Source of the DNA: Burkholderiales bacterium
GTDB taxonomy: Bacteria > Pseudomonadota > Gammaproteobacteria > Burkholderiales > Casimicrobiaceae
Assembly: GCA_905339295.1 (NCBI GenBank)
Contig: CAJPFI010000006.1
Span: forward strand, 248,001 to 312,000
Reading direction: 5' to 3'
DNA length: 64,000 nucleotides
Numbering within the stretch: the stretch's first letter is position 1; each line of letters opens with the position of its first letter. Under the pieces are notes generated by a model, which did not search any database, had not been told where the DNA came from, and worked only from the letters and a program-made list of their open reading frames with translations. The position numbers and the translations under genes were made by a program. This document shows, one piece after another, positions 13,419 to 23,588 of the stretch.

Positions 13419-16400
13419 TCGCCGCCGTCATCCGCTGGTCGGTTGCGAACCGCTTCCTCGTGCTGCTCGCGGCGGCGATGGTCGCGGTCGCCGGCGTGTG
13501 GTCGGTCAGGGAGACGCCGCTCGACGCGATCCCGGACCTGTCCGACGTGCAGGTGATCATCCGCACGACCTACCCTGGGCAGGCGCCGCAGATCGTCGAG
13601 GACCAGGTCACCTACCCGCTGACGACGACCATGCTGTCGGTGCCGGGCGCGAAGGTCGTGCGCGGCTACTCGTTCTTCGGCGACTCGTTCGTCTACATCC
13701 TGTTCGAGGACGGCACCGACCTCTACTTCGCGCGCTCGCGCGTGCTCGAATACCTGAACCAGGTGCAGGGCCGGCTGCCGCCCGGCGCGAAGCCGGCGCT
13801 CGGGCCGGACGCGACCGGCGTCGGCTGGATCTACGAGTACGCGCTCGTCGACCGCTCGGGAAGGAACGACCTCGGGGAGCTGCGCGCGCTGCAGGACTGG
13901 TTCCTCAAGTACGAGCTGAAGACCGTGCCCGACGTCGCCGAGGTGGCGACCGTCGGCGGCATGGTCAGGCAATACCAGGTCGTGCTCGATCCGGAGCGCC
14001 TCAAGGCCTACGCCCTGCCGGTGATGAAGGTCGTGGCGGCGATCCGGGAGGCCAACCGCGAATTCGGCGGCTCGGTGGTCGAGCTCGCGGAGGCCGAATA
14101 CATGGTGCGCGTCAAGGGCTACCTGCGCACGCTCGACGACTTCCGCCGCATCCCGGTGAAGGTCGCCGAGGGCGGCACGCCGGTCCTGCTCGGCGACGTC
14201 GCGCGCATTCAGATCGGGCCGGAAATGCGGCGCGGCATCGCCGAGCTCGACGGCGAGGGCGAGGTGGTCGGCGGCATCGTCGTGCTGCGCTCGGGCAAGA
14301 ACGCGTGGCGCGCGATCGAGGCGGTCAAGGCGAAGCTCGAGGCGCTGAAGCCCGGGCTGCCGCCGGGCGTCGAGATCGTCGAGACCTACGATCGCTCGGC
14401 GCTGATCGAGCGCGCGGTCGCCAACCTCACCGACAAGCTCCTCGAGGAGTTCGCCGTCGTCGCGCTGGTCTGCGCCGCGTTCCTGCTGCACCTCCGCTCG
14501 GCCCTCGTGGCGATCATCTCGCTGCCGCTCGGCGTACTCGCGGCGTTCGTCGTCATGCGCGCGCAGGGCGTGAACGCCGACATCATGTCGCTCGGCGGCA
14601 TCGCGATCGCGATCGGCGCGATGGTCGACGCGGCGATCGTGATGATCGAGAACGCGCACAAGAAGCTCGAGGCGTGGCGGCACGCGCAGTCCGGGCTCGC
14701 CGCGTCGCGAGGCGAGAGGGTTCCCGAGCCGACGCCGGAGGAGCGCTGGCGGCTGATCGTCGACGCGTCGGTCGAGGTCGGCCCGGCGCTGTTCTTCAGC
14801 CTGCTGATCATCACGCTGTCGTTCGTGCCGGTGTTCGCGCTCGAGGCGCAGGCTGGGCGCATGTTCAAGCCGCTCGCCTACACCAAGACCTACGCGATGG
14901 CCGCCTCGGCCATCCTCGCGATCACGCTCGTGCCGGTGCTGATGGGCTATGCGATCCGCGGCCGGATACGCGGAGAGGACGCCAACCCGCTGGTCCGCTG
15001 GCTCACCGTGGCCTACCGGCCGCAGCTTCGCTGGGCCCTCGCCTGGCCGAAGGCGACGCTCGCGCTCGCCGCGCTCGTGCTGGCCGCCACCGCGTATCCG
15101 GTGGCCAGGCTCGGCGGCGAGTTCATGCCTCCGCTCGACGAGGGCGACCTCCTGTACATGCCGACCGCGTTGCCGGGACTGTCGGCCGCCAAGGCGTCCG
15201 AGCTCCTGCAGCAGACCGACCGGATGATCCGCCAGGTGCCCGAGGTGGACCGGGTGTTCGGCAAGGTCGGCCGCGCCGAGACGGCGACCGACCCGGCGCC
15301 GCTCGAGATGATCGAGACGACGATCCGCTTCAAGCCGCGCGAACAGTGGCGGCCGGGCATGACGCCCGCGAAGCTCGTCGAGGAGCTCGACCGGACCGTG
15401 CGCGTCCCGGGCCTGTCGAACATCTGGGTGCCGCCGATCCGCAACCGCACCGACATGCTCGCGACCGGCATCAAGAGCCCGATCGGCGTCAAGGTGGCGG
15501 GGACCGACCTCGCGATCGTGAATCGGCTGACGCGCGCGATCGAGCGCTCGGCGAAGGACGTGCCGGGCGTGACCTCGGCGCTCGCCGAGCGGCTCGAGGG
15601 CGGGCGCTACCTGGACGTCACGATCGATCGCGTGGCCGCGGCGCGCTACGCGCTCAACGTCGTCGAGATCCAGGACGTGATCGCCGCGGCGGTCGGCGGC
15701 GAGAACGTCGGCGAGACGATCGAGGGCCTCGCGCGCTTCCCGATCAGCGTCCGCTACCCGCGCGAGCTGCGCGACTCGGTCGACGAGATCCGCATGCTGC
15801 CGATCGTCACCGAGATGGGCGCGCAGATCCCGCTCGCGGCGGTGGCGACCGTGCGCATCGTCGACGGACCGCCGATGCTGCGCAGCGAGAACGCTCGCCT
15901 GTCCGGCTGGGTATACGTCGACGCGCGCGGGCGCGATCTCGTGTCGGTCGTGCGCGACCTGCAGGCGGCGGTCGCCCGCGACGTGAAGCTGCCGGCCGGC
16001 TACTCGATCTCCTGGTCGGGGCAATTCGAGTATCTCGAGCGAGCGAAGGAGCGGCTCGCCTACGTCGTCCCGTTCACGCTGATCGTGATCTTCGTGCTCC
16101 TCTACCTCGCGTTCCGGCGGGTCGACGAGGCGCTGGTGATCATGCTCGCGGTGCCGTTCTCGCTGGTCGGCGGCTACTGGCTCATGTGGACGCTCGGCTA
16201 CGCGACGTCGGTCGCGACCGCGATCGGGTTCATCGCGCTCGCGGGTGTCGCGGCCGAGTTCGGCGTCGTGATGCTGATCTACCTGCGCCAGGCGTGGGAA
16301 GCGCGGCTCGCGAGCGGCGCTCCCGCGACCGAGGCGCTGCTGCGCGAAGCGATCGAGGAAGGCGCGGTGCTGCGCGTGCGGCCCAAGGCGATGACCGTCG

Positions 16401-16618
16401 CGGTGATCATGGCGGGACTGCTGCCGATCATGCTGGGCGGCGGAACCGGGGCCGAGGTGATGCAGCGGATCGCCGCGCCGATGGTCGGCGGGATGATCAC
16501 CGCGCCGCTCCTGTCGATGCTCGTCATTCCCGCCGCCTACCTGATGCTGAGGCGCCGCGGACTGCGCCGCGAGTCGCCGGCGCCCGCCGCGGAGCAGGCC
16601 GCCGCCGCGGCGGACTGA
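13415..16618 (+). CDS. cusA: Heavy-metal RND efflux transporter (CusA type)
   Basis: 1067 residues with a GTG start overlapping the cusB stop. This is the inner-membrane proton-driven pump. Family features: N-terminal [16 protein letters not shown], the TM4 proton-relay segment [17 protein letters not shown], and [16 protein letters not shown] at the second periplasmic half. LEMIETTI (Met632) and [12 protein letters not shown] (Met681) resemble CusA rather than CzcA. The DAAIVMIEN pattern and the CusF domain on its adaptor also favour Cu(I)/Ag(I). The C-terminus is an Ala-rich tail. It is the last gene of the operon; the convergent allantoinase gene ends 15 bp later. No regulator (CusRS/CueR) is adjacent. 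Confidence 0.87.
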   Translation: MIAAVIRWSVANRFLVLLAAAMVAVAGVWSVRETPLDAIPDLSDVQVIIRTTYPGQAPQIVEDQVTYPLTTTMLSVPGAKVVRGYSFFGDSFVYILFEDGTDLYFARSRVLEYLNQVQGRLPPGAKPALGPDATGVGWIYEYALVDRSGRNDLGELRALQDWFLKYELKTVPDVAEVATVGGMVRQYQVVLDPERLKAYALPVMKVVAAIREANREFGGSVVELAEAEYMVRVKGYLRTLDDFRRIPVKVAEGGTPVLLGDVARIQIGPEMRRGIAELDGEGEVVGGIVVLRSGKNAWRAIEAVKAKLEALKPGLPPGVEIVETYDRSALIERAVANLTDKLLEEFAVVALVCAAFLLHLRSALVAIISLPLGVLAAFVVMRAQGVNADIMSLGGIAIAIGAMVDAAIVMIENAHKKLEAWRHAQSGLAASRGERVPEPTPEERWRLIVDASVEVGPALFFSLLIITLSFVPVFALEAQAGRMFKPLAYTKTYAMAASAILAITLVPVLMGYAIRGRIRGEDANPLVRWLTVAYRPQLRWALAWPKATLALAALVLAATAYPVARLGGEFMPPLDEGDLLYMPTALPGLSAAKASELLQQTDRMIRQVPEVDRVFGKVGRAETATDPAPLEMIETTIRFKPREQWRPGMTPAKLVEELDRTVRVPGLSNIWVPPIRNRTDMLATGIKSPIGVKVAGTDLAIVNRLTRAIERSAKDVPGVTSALAERLEGGRYLDVTIDRVAAARYALNVVEIQDVIAAAVGGENVGETIEGLARFPISVRYPRELRDSVDEIRMLPIVTEMGAQIPLAAVATVRIVDGPPMLRSENARLSGWVYVDARGRDLVSVVRDLQAAVARDVKLPAGYSISWSGQFEYLERAKERLAYVVPFTLIVIFVLLYLAFRRVDEALVIMLAVPFSLVGGYWLMWTLGYATSVATAIGFIALAGVAAEFGVVMLIYLRQAWEARLASGAPATEALLREAIEEGAVLRVRPKAMTVAVIMAGLLPIMLGGGTGAEVMQRIAAPMVGGMITAPLLSMLVIPAAYLMLRRRGLRRESPAPAAEQAAAAAD

Positions 16619-16633
16619 CGCGCCGACCGGCGC

Positions 16634-17596
16634 TCAGGACGGCGCCGGCCGGAACGGGTGGGTCGCGATCCAGTGGCGCGCGACGTCGATGCGGCGCGCG
16701 AACCAGACGCGGTCGTGCGAGCGCGCGTGGTCGACGAAGCGCATGAGCGCGGCGAGCCGGCCGGGCCTGCCCGCGATGCGGCAATGCAGGCCGACCGACA
16801 GCATCTTCGGCCGGTCGAGTCCCGAGGGATCGCCTTCCTCGTAGAGCGTGTCGAACGCGTCGCGCAGGTAGGCCTGGAACTGCTCGCCGCTGTTGAATCC
16901 CTGCGGCATCGCGAAGCGCATGTCGTTGGTGTCGAGCGCGTACGGGACGACCAGGTGCGGCACGCGGCCGCGCGAGCACGTCACCTCGGTCCAGTACGGA
17001 AGGTCGTCGGCGTAGCTGTCGGCGTCGTAGACGAATCCGCCGTGCTCGACGACCAGCCGTCGCGTGGCAGGGCTGTCGCGTCCGGTGTACCAGCCCTCGG
17101 GCGGCCGGCCGGTGAGCTTCACGATCGCGTCGACCGCGCGTTCGAGATGCTCGCGCTCGTGCGCCTCGTCGGCATGCTGGTAGCTGACCCAGCGCCAGCC
17201 GTGGCTCGCGATCTCGTGCCCGTCGCGCAGGAACGCGTCGACGACGCGCGGATGGCGCAGCATCGCCATCCCGACGCCGAACACGGTGAGCGGGATGCCG
17301 CGCTCGCGGAAGACGCGCAGCAGTCGCCATACCCCCGCGCGCGAGCCGTATTCGTAGAGCGACTCCATGCTCATGTGGCGCGCATGGAACGTTTGGGCGC
17401 CGACGATGTCGGAGAGGAAAGTCTCGGACGCCTCGTCGCCGTGCAGCACCGAGTTCTCGCCGCCCTCTTCGTAATTGAGGACGAACTGGACGGCGATGCG
17501 CGCGCCGCCAGGCCAGCGGGCGTGCGGCGGATCCTCGCCGTAGCCGGCGAGGTCGCGCGGATAGGCGGGGTCGAGCGGGGGGGCGGGGAGATTCAT
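16634..17596 (-). CDS. puuE: PuuE-type allantoinase (polysaccharide-deacetylase fold)
   Basis: 320 residues. A metal-independent-looking NodB-fold allantoinase that opens the allantoin ring to allantoate in purine catabolism (cytoplasm). Diagnostic are YPRDLAGYGEDPP near the start, FVLNYEEGGENS, the SE-F-SDIVGAQ region, and the NodB-like SHGWRW. The start at 17596 (MNLPAPP) was chosen because conserved sequence begins 13 residues later; the longer frame to 17725 is low-complexity. No other urate-pathway gene (uricase, OHCU decarboxylase) is in the window, so it is isolated here. Other cyclic-amide or polysaccharide deacetylase activity is the alternative. Confidence 0.8.
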   Translation of the reverse strand: MNLPAPPLDPAYPRDLAGYGEDPPHARWPGGARIAVQFVLNYEEGGENSVLHGDEASETFLSDIVGAQTFHARHMSMESLYEYGSRAGVWRLLRVFRERGIPLTVFGVGMAMLRHPRVVDAFLRDGHEIASHGWRWVSYQHADEAHEREHLERAVDAIVKLTGRPPEGWYTGRDSPATRRLVVEHGGFVYDADSYADDLPYWTEVTCSRGRVPHLVVPYALDTNDMRFAMPQGFNSGEQFQAYLRDAFDTLYEEGDPSGLDRPKMLSVGLHCRIAGRPGRLAALMRFVDHARSHDRVWFARRIDVARHWIATHPFRPAPS

Positions 17597-17752
17597 GGCG
17601 GATGCGAAATGCGTTGGTCGCGAGGATACCGCGTCGGCTCGGCCGGCCGCACGCGCATGCGGTGTGGATCCCATCTCGCCTGCGCGGGACTCATTGCAGG
17701 GGGTCCATGTTAATGTCATAGCCACGTTCGTCCCCGACGACCCTACCCCTCC

Positions 17753-19915
17753 ATGCCAGCGCCGCGCCCGTTCCGTACGCCGCTAGCCGCGCTGGCGGCC
17801 GTGCTGGCCGTGCTGGCCGCGACGGCCGTGCCGGCCAGCGCCCCGGCCGGTGCCGACCAGGCCCCGGACTACTTCGTCATCGACGCCGACGCGCCTCCCG
17901 AGTCGCGCGTGCCGAAGTTCCTGTACATGTTCGACGAGCCGGTCGCCTGGCCCGGCACGATCGCGTGGAAATACAACCCGGCGGGCGCGCCGGCAGCGTT
18001 CGCCGACACCGCGACGGCGGTATCGCACCTCCAGGCCGCGCTCGACCAGTGGAGCGCGGTGTGTGGCGTCGAGCATGCCTACCAGGGCACGACGACGACC
18101 GCTCCGGACGCGCGTATCGGCGGGCAACCCGATTACCAGAACGTCGTCGGCTGGGCTCCCCTCGAGGGGCAGACCGCCGGGGTGACGTGGCTGTGGTACG
18201 CGACGCAGAACGGCGTGCCGCGCCTGGTCGATGGCGACATCATCCTGTCGCCGACGCGCGTGACCGGCACTTCGGCGATGCACCGCGTCGCGGTGCACGA
18301 GTGGGGCCATCAGATCGGTGTCGGGCACTCGGACCAGAACGGCGCGGTGATGTCCGGTCCCGATTACTCGAACTACAACAACCTCGTCACGCTTACCGAC
18401 GACGACAAGCGCGGATGCCGCTGCCTCTACGGGCCCGCGCCGGGGCAGTCGGCCGGGTACCTGTGTTCGCTGCCGCGGGAGATCAACTTCGGGAACGTCC
18501 CGGCGGGGTCGCTGTCCGCGCCAAACGCGCTTACGCTCACCAACCAGGGCAACGCGGCGATCACGCTCGGTGCCGCCGGAGTCACGTCGGGCGGATTCGC
18601 GTTGTCCGGGTGCGCGGCAGGCACGGTCCTTCAGTCCGGACAGGCCTGCGTGCTCTCGGTCAGGTTCGCGCCGACCGAGATGTCCGGCTACTCGGCGACG
18701 CTCACGATTCCCGTCGCCGGCGAGTCGCAGGCGTACCGGATCTCACTCATGGGCACCGGCGTCCAGCCCGCCGGGCCCGTGCCGTCGCTCGCGCCCTCGA
18801 CCGCGACGTTCGCAAGCCAGACGGTCGGGACGACGAGCGCGCCCATGACGCTCACGTTGTCGAATGCCGGGACCGGGCTGCTCACCATCTTCGGATTCGC
18901 CCCCGGCGGCGCGCACGCCGGCGACTTCAATCGCGCGGGCACTTGCTCGATCGGCACGCCGCTCGGCGGGGGCGCGTCGTGCACGATCGTCGTCACGTTC
19001 ACGCCGTCGGCCATCGGCACGCGCAGCGCGTCGCTTGGCGTCGACACCGACGCCGGCAGCGTCCTCGCCGCGCTCTCGGGCACCGGCGCGGCACCGCCGG
19101 CGCAACCGTCGCTCGGCGCGAGCCCGCCGATGCTCGCGTTCGGCAACCAGGCCGCCGGGACGCAGAGCGCGACGCAGTCGGTGACGGTGACCAACGCTGG
19201 CGGAGGCACGCTGACGCTGTCCTCGGTCGCGCTGGGCGGCGCGAACGCCGCAGAGTTCTCGCGGACCGGGACGTGCAACGCGGGCACGTCGCTCGGCGCC
19301 GCGCAGGCGTGCACGACCAGCGTGCGCTTCACGCCGCTGTCGGCAGGCGCGAAGGCCGCGACGCTCGCCATCGCGAGCAATGCCGGCGGCGCGTCGATCC
19401 CTCTGTCGGGCACTGGCGTCGCGGTCGCGGCGTCGCCGTCCACCGTCGTCGAGTACTACCATGCGGCGTACGACCACTACTTCGTCACGATCGGCGCGGC
19501 GGAGATCGCCGCGCTCGACACGGGCGTCTTCCAGGGCTGGGCGCGCACGGGGTTCGCGTTCAAGGCGCACGCGACCGCGCAGGCCGGATTCGCGCCGATC
19601 TGCCGCTTCTACCTGCCGCCGGGCCACGGGGACAGCCACTTCTATTCCGCGAGTCCGGCGGAGTGCCAGGTCGTCCAGCAGCAGAACCCGGCGTTCGTCC
19701 TCGAGTCGACGGCCGTGATGTATCTCGCGATTCCTGACTGGATCACCGGCGCCTGCCCCGCGGGTACCGATCCCGTCTACCGCGCGTGGAACCAGCGTCC
19801 GGACACCAACCACCGCTACACGTCGGTGCGTTCGGTGCGCGACGCGATGGTCGCGCTGGGATACGTCGCCGAAGGCAGCGGCCCCGATCTCGTCACTTTC
19901 TGCGCGCCGCGTTAG
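17753..19915 (+). CDS. Secreted matrixin-like metalloprotease with three ASH/choice-of-anchor-D repeats and DUF5648 C-terminus
   Basis: 720 residues. Signal peptide 1-~34 (Ala/Leu-rich, ending PAGA). Residues ~36-225 are a matrixin-like protease with zinc motif HExxHxxGxxH (H182, E183, H186, H192) and a Met-turn at M200. Three Ig-like ASH (choice-of-anchor D) repeats follow at ~241-336, 346-445 and 457-555, each with the FGN-AG-S and C-F-P pattern. Residues ~564-720 match the DUF5648 module (VVEYYHAAYDHYFVT, QGWARTGFAFKA, RPDTNHRYTS). An exported, Zn-dependent protease or adhesin-like enzyme is the best guess; substrate unknown. A paralogue with one fewer ASH repeat follows. Confidence 0.8.
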   Translation: MPAPRPFRTPLAALAAVLAVLAATAVPASAPAGADQAPDYFVIDADAPPESRVPKFLYMFDEPVAWPGTIAWKYNPAGAPAAFADTATAVSHLQAALDQWSAVCGVEHAYQGTTTTAPDARIGGQPDYQNVVGWAPLEGQTAGVTWLWYATQNGVPRLVDGDIILSPTRVTGTSAMHRVAVHEWGHQIGVGHSDQNGAVMSGPDYSNYNNLVTLTDDDKRGCRCLYGPAPGQSAGYLCSLPREINFGNVPAGSLSAPNALTLTNQGNAAITLGAAGVTSGGFALSGCAAGTVLQSGQACVLSVRFAPTEMSGYSATLTIPVAGESQAYRISLMGTGVQPAGPVPSLAPSTATFASQTVGTTSAPMTLTLSNAGTGLLTIFGFAPGGAHAGDFNRAGTCSIGTPLGGGASCTIVVTFTPSAIGTRSASLGVDTDAGSVLAALSGTGAAPPAQPSLGASPPMLAFGNQAAGTQSATQSVTVTNAGGGTLTLSSVALGGANAAEFSRTGTCNAGTSLGAAQACTTSVRFTPLSAGAKAATLAIASNAGGASIPLSGTGVAVAASPSTVVEYYHAAYDHYFVTIGAAEIAALDTGVFQGWARTGFAFKAHATAQAGFAPICRFYLPPGHGDSHFYSASPAECQVVQQQNPAFVLESTAVMYLAIPDWITGACPAGTDPVYRAWNQRPDTNHRYTSVRSVRDAMVALGYVAEGSGPDLVTFCAPR

Positions 19916-20260
19916 CGTGGTCGACCAGGCGCTCGCGCGCGATTCCGGGGTGAACGACACGGCGGGACAGGCGGGGGCCGAGGCAACGGGGCTGCCCGGG
20001 GCGAAGAGGCGGACGCACGCAGGCCGGCGGCGCGCCGCGCCGCGGCGGCGTTTCGCCCGGGCGGCCTCCCTGCGCCCGGAAACCGGCCCCGGTAGGCGCG
20101 ACGCCTACGTGCGATGTCGGCACGCTCCGGCTTCGTCGACACGGCGTCGTGGTACCTTGTCAGGTGGCCGACCCGATTCCGGCGCGGGCAGCAGCCCGCC
20201 GCGAGCCCGATGCGTGGGCGAGCCCCATCCCTTCACCGGCCAGTCGCTGCCGACAACGCC
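19916..20260 (+). other. Intergenic region between the two metalloprotease paralogues
   Basis: 345 bp without a convincing gene. The only structure I see is a perfect 7-bp hairpin, GTAGGCG-CGA-CGCCTAC, at 20092-20108. It lacks a T-run. An in-frame ATG at 20114 would extend the downstream protein by 49 residues with no signal-peptide character, so I treat this as untranslated. Confidence 0.5.
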
Positions 20261-22108
20261 ATGACGATGTTCCACCTCCCGCGTGTGCGGGACTTCCTGT
20301 CGATTTGCCGCCGCCTGGCGGCCGCCCTCGCGATCGCGGCGCTGCCGGCGGTCGCGCTGGCGGCTCCGACCGACCTCGTCGTCGGCCCGTCGGGCGGCAC
20401 CGACGCGAAGTTCCGCTTCCTGTTCGATCCGGTCGCGTCGTGGCCCGCGTCGGTGTTCTGGCACTACAACCCGTCCGGCGCGCCGTCGCACTTCTCCGAC
20501 GCCTCGGTCGTCTCCAGCGCGATGTCGCTTGCCCTGTCGAAGTGGCGAGCGGCGTGCAACATCGACGTGGCCTACGGCGGCACCACGGGGATCGCGCCCG
20601 AGAGCACGGTCTTCGACGGCGAGAGCGGCGCGATGCCCGACGAGGTCAACGTGCTCGCGTGGCGCCCGACGCCTTCCGGCATCTCGGGCTACACCGTGGG
20701 CTGGCCCGGACCGGCCGTGGACGGAATGCCGTCGATCATCGACGCCGACGTGGTCATCGACCCGTCGAAGATCCCCGGGGTTTCGCAGCTCGAGCGGCTG
20801 TTGCTGCACGAACTCGGCCACGTGCTCGGCGTCAATCACTCGCAGTTCGACAGCACGCTGATGTCCGGGCCGCCGTACTCGTCCTACAACGTGCTGGGCG
20901 ACCTGACCACCGACGACGTCCGCGCGTGCCGCTGCCTCTACGGGCCGCCGCCTGGCGTGTCGGCGGGACTCCTTTGCTCGATGCCGCCGCTGATCGACTT
21001 CGGCGCGATCACCCCGGGCGCATCGTCGCAGCGCTCGATCCAGCTCGCGAACAACGGCAACTCGTCGCTGACGATCGCGGGCGTGTCGACCGGCGCCGAA
21101 TACCAGGCGACCGGCTGCAGCCCGGGCACGACGCTGCTGCCGGGCGTGACCTGCAACATGCAGGTGACGTTCGCGCCCACGTTCGCCGGCGACCACGGCA
21201 GCTTCGTCGCCATCGCGGTCGGCGAGCCGGAGCCCTACCGGATCAAGCTCATCGGAAGCGCGTCCGGCGGCACGGCGAGCCCGTTCTCGGCCAACTTCTC
21301 CAAGGTGGACTTCGGAACGTGGCCGATCGGCACGCCCGCCACGACGCAGCGCGTGACGTTCAAGAACATCAGCGGTGCGGCCGTCACGGTCGGATCGATG
21401 CTGTTCGAGGGCGCGCAGCCCGACGAATTCATCCGCTCGGGACAGTGCAAGCAGGGATTGACGCTGGCCGCGGGCGGGACGTGCACGACGGACGTGGGCT
21501 TCACGGCCTCGGCCGCGGGGGAGCGCACGGCGCAACTGGTGATCGCGGCCAACGACGGACGCCGCTCGTCGCTCGCGGTCAAGGGCAGCGGCGCGTCGAC
21601 GCAGGGCACGCCCGAGCCCGTCACCGCGCAGCCGGTGACCGTCGTCGAGTTCTACCGCTCGGTGTCCGACCACTACTTCATCACGATCGGGACCGACGAG
21701 ATCCTGGCGCTCGACACCGGGCTGTTCCAGGGCTGGGCGCGCACGGGGCTCACGTTCAAGGCGCACGCCGTGTCGCAGTCGGGCTACTCGCCGATCTGCC
21801 GGTTCTACCTGCCGCCGCCCGAGGACTCGCACTTCTATTCGGCGAGTCCGCAGGAATGCGCCACGGTGCAGGCGCAGCACCCGACGTTCATCCTCGAGTC
21901 GACCGCGGTGATGCATCTCGCGCTGCCCAACCCGCTCTCGGGCGTGTGTCCCGGCAGCACGATCCCGATCTACCGCACGTGGAACCGCCGGCCGGACACC
22001 AACCATCGCTACACGACCGACATCGCGGTGCGCGACGCGATGGTCGCGCTGGGCCATATCGCCGAGGGCAGCGGACCGAACGCGGTGACGTTCTGCGCGC
22101 CGCAGTGA
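20261..22108 (+). CDS. Secreted matrixin-like metalloprotease with two ASH repeats and DUF5648 C-terminus (tandem paralogue)
   Basis: 615 residues from the ATG at 20261 (a second ATG lies at 20267). The signal peptide ends about residue 35 (ALPAVALAAP). The protease domain ~37-225 has HELGHVLGVNH (H183, E184, H187, H193) and Met-turn M201. Two ASH-like repeats lie at ~241-340 and ~345-445, and the DUF5648 module runs from ~460 to the end. It shares order and many short identical stretches with the upstream gene (VTVVEFYRS-DHYF, QGWARTG, RPDTNHRYTT, DAMVALGHIAEGSGP) but lacks one repeat. It likely arose by tandem duplication plus loss or gain of one ASH unit. Function beyond exported metalloprotease is unknown. 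Confidence 0.8.
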   Translation: MTMFHLPRVRDFLSICRRLAAALAIAALPAVALAAPTDLVVGPSGGTDAKFRFLFDPVASWPASVFWHYNPSGAPSHFSDASVVSSAMSLALSKWRAACNIDVAYGGTTGIAPESTVFDGESGAMPDEVNVLAWRPTPSGISGYTVGWPGPAVDGMPSIIDADVVIDPSKIPGVSQLERLLLHELGHVLGVNHSQFDSTLMSGPPYSSYNVLGDLTTDDVRACRCLYGPPPGVSAGLLCSMPPLIDFGAITPGASSQRSIQLANNGNSSLTIAGVSTGAEYQATGCSPGTTLLPGVTCNMQVTFAPTFAGDHGSFVAIAVGEPEPYRIKLIGSASGGTASPFSANFSKVDFGTWPIGTPATTQRVTFKNISGAAVTVGSMLFEGAQPDEFIRSGQCKQGLTLAAGGTCTTDVGFTASAAGERTAQLVIAANDGRRSSLAVKGSGASTQGTPEPVTAQPVTVVEFYRSVSDHYFITIGTDEILALDTGLFQGWARTGLTFKAHAVSQSGYSPICRFYLPPPEDSHFYSASPQECATVQAQHPTFILESTAVMHLALPNPLSGVCPGSTIPIYRTWNRRPDTNHRYTTDIAVRDAMVALGHIAEGSGPNAVTFCAPQ

Positions 22109-22124
22109 CGCTGCGGGCGCCGGC

Positions 22125-22877
22125 TCAGAACAGCGCGGACTGCTTGGGAGGCCCCGGCACCGGCGCGGGTCCTGTCGGAGCGTCGTCTCCCGGCGCGTCG
22201 GCGGCGGACGGACGCAGTGGCTCGATGAGCGACGGGTCGTCGTGGCGCACGCTGTTGACGCGCGTCGACACGGGTGCGACGCGTATCGCGTCGTCCGGGC
22301 AGGGCGCGATCAGTTCCGAGGGGTCGGCCACCGCGGGGTCGAGCCAGCGCGCGTAGTCGCGCGGCGCGACGATGACCGGCATGCGGTCGTGCACAGGCGT
22401 GAGCAGTGCATTCGCGTCGGTGGTGACGATCGCGCAGGTGTCGAGCGGCTCGCCGTCGGGGCCGAGCCAGCGCTCGGCGAGCCCCGCGAACGCGAACGTC
22501 GCGCCGTCCTTCATGCCGATGTGCACCGGCTGCCTGGCGCCCTTGTCGTCGCCCCGCGTCGCCCACTCGTAGAAGCCGTCGGCGGGAACCAGGCAACGGT
22601 GGCGGCGGTACGCGGTGCGGAACGCCGGCTTGTCGCGCACCGTCTCGCCGCGCGCGTTGATCATCCTGGCGCCGATCGACGGGTCCTTCGCCCAGCGCGG
22701 CACGAGTCCCCAGCGCACGTGGACGAGCTCGCGCACGCCGTGCGCGTTGACGCGCACGATCGGGACCTGCTGCATCGGGGCGATGTTGTAGCGGGGCGCG
22801 AGCCCGGGCGGCTCGGCGAGTCCGAACGCGAGCGCGATCGCGGCCGGGTGCGCGTGCAGCTCGTAGCGGCCGCACAC
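22125..22877 (-). CDS. yedK: SRAP-family abasic-site processing protein (YedK/HMCES)
   Basis: 250 residues. It forms a covalent thiazolidine cross-link with abasic sites in single-stranded DNA, shielding them during replication. The GTG start at 22877 places the catalytic Cys at position 2 (CGRYELH), which is required once Met is removed; an ATG in another frame nearby is not used. Other active-site segments are present: PRYNIAP (Asn), ADGFYEW (Glu) and HDRMPVIV (His). The C-terminal ~25 residues are Pro/Asp-rich and variable. It starts 4 bp after the stop of the upstream EcsC-family gene, so the two are probably co-transcribed. Confidence 0.88.
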   Translation of the reverse strand: MCGRYELHAHPAAIALAFGLAEPPGLAPRYNIAPMQQVPIVRVNAHGVRELVHVRWGLVPRWAKDPSIGARMINARGETVRDKPAFRTAYRRHRCLVPADGFYEWATRGDDKGARQPVHIGMKDGATFAFAGLAERWLGPDGEPLDTCAIVTTDANALLTPVHDRMPVIVAPRDYARWLDPAVADPSELIAPCPDDAIRVAPVSTRVNSVRHDDPSLIEPLRPSAADAPGDDAPTGPAPVPGPPKQSALF

Positions 22878-22881
22878 GGCA

Positions 22882-23481
22882 TCACTCCGGCGGGCGCGGC
22901 GTCGCAGTGTGCGGCCCGAGCAGCCGCCGGGCCGACTTCGCGACCTGCAGCGTGTCCCAGTAGGCGTAGCTCGCGACGGCCGCCGCGCCGGCGATCGGCA
23001 CCCAGCGGCTCGCGGCGGACCCGGCGAGCCGCCTCGTGACGGCGACGCCGACGCCCGCGAGCACGCCGCGCAGCGCGCCGCTCGACAGCTGCTGCAGCAC
23101 GAAGCGCTGCCCGGCGCGCACCGCGACGTCGCGGAGCACCTGGCTCGCGGCGTGCCGGAACAGGCAGTACAGCATGTGCGTGCGCGTGAGCTCGGCACTG
23201 CGGCCGTACAACCCGAAGATGTCGGCGACCATCTGCCGCTGAATGCCCCAGATCATGTAGATGTCCGGCAGCACCGTGAGCATGCCGAGCGGCCCGGGAG
23301 GCAGCGCGAGCGAGCCGGATACGATCGCGGCGCGCTGCGCAGCCTTGCGCGCGAGCTCGATTGCCGCGACGTCGGGATGCGCGACCTGATGCGACCGCGG
23401 CGGGGGCACCTCGGTGATCACGCGCTCGATCATGCCGGTGACCTCGCGCTGGGGGACAGTGACGGCAAGGGCTCGGGACAT
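22882..23481 (-). CDS. EcsC family protein
   Basis: 199 residues from the ATG at 23481, with a GAGGAGAG site upstream. The family is usually recognised by a Gly/Pro-rich amphipathic region; here LPPGPLGMLTVLPDIYMIWGIQRQMVADI (in pieces) and a C-terminal hydrophobic WVPIAGAAAVASYAYWDT. Bacillus EcsC accompanies an ABC transporter, but the role in proteobacteria is not established. It may be membrane-associated through the two hydrophobic segments. It is probably co-transcribed with the downstream SRAP gene and shares an intergenic region with the divergent CopD-like gene. Confidence 0.7.
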   Translation of the reverse strand: MSRALAVTVPQREVTGMIERVITEVPPPRSHQVAHPDVAAIELARKAAQRAAIVSGSLALPPGPLGMLTVLPDIYMIWGIQRQMVADIFGLYGRSAELTRTHMLYCLFRHAASQVLRDVAVRAGQRFVLQQLSSGALRGVLAGVGVAVTRRLAGSAASRWVPIAGAAAVASYAYWDTLQVAKSARRLLGPHTATPRPPE

Positions 23482-23588
23482 CGTCGCAGGCTCTCCTCTC
23501 GGCGGCAGCTTAGCGCGCGGACACCCCGCGCGGGAAGCCGGCGCCGGCCAACCGTTTAGAATGGCGACTTTCCCGAACCGTTCCCCCG

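Noticed and set aside
15641-15658. Leu at the ARYAL position of CusA, where E. coli CusA (from memory) has Met
   Set aside because: I tried to map it to the reported Met573/623/672 triad, but the spacing of residues I remember does not fit, so I cannot claim a lost ligand.
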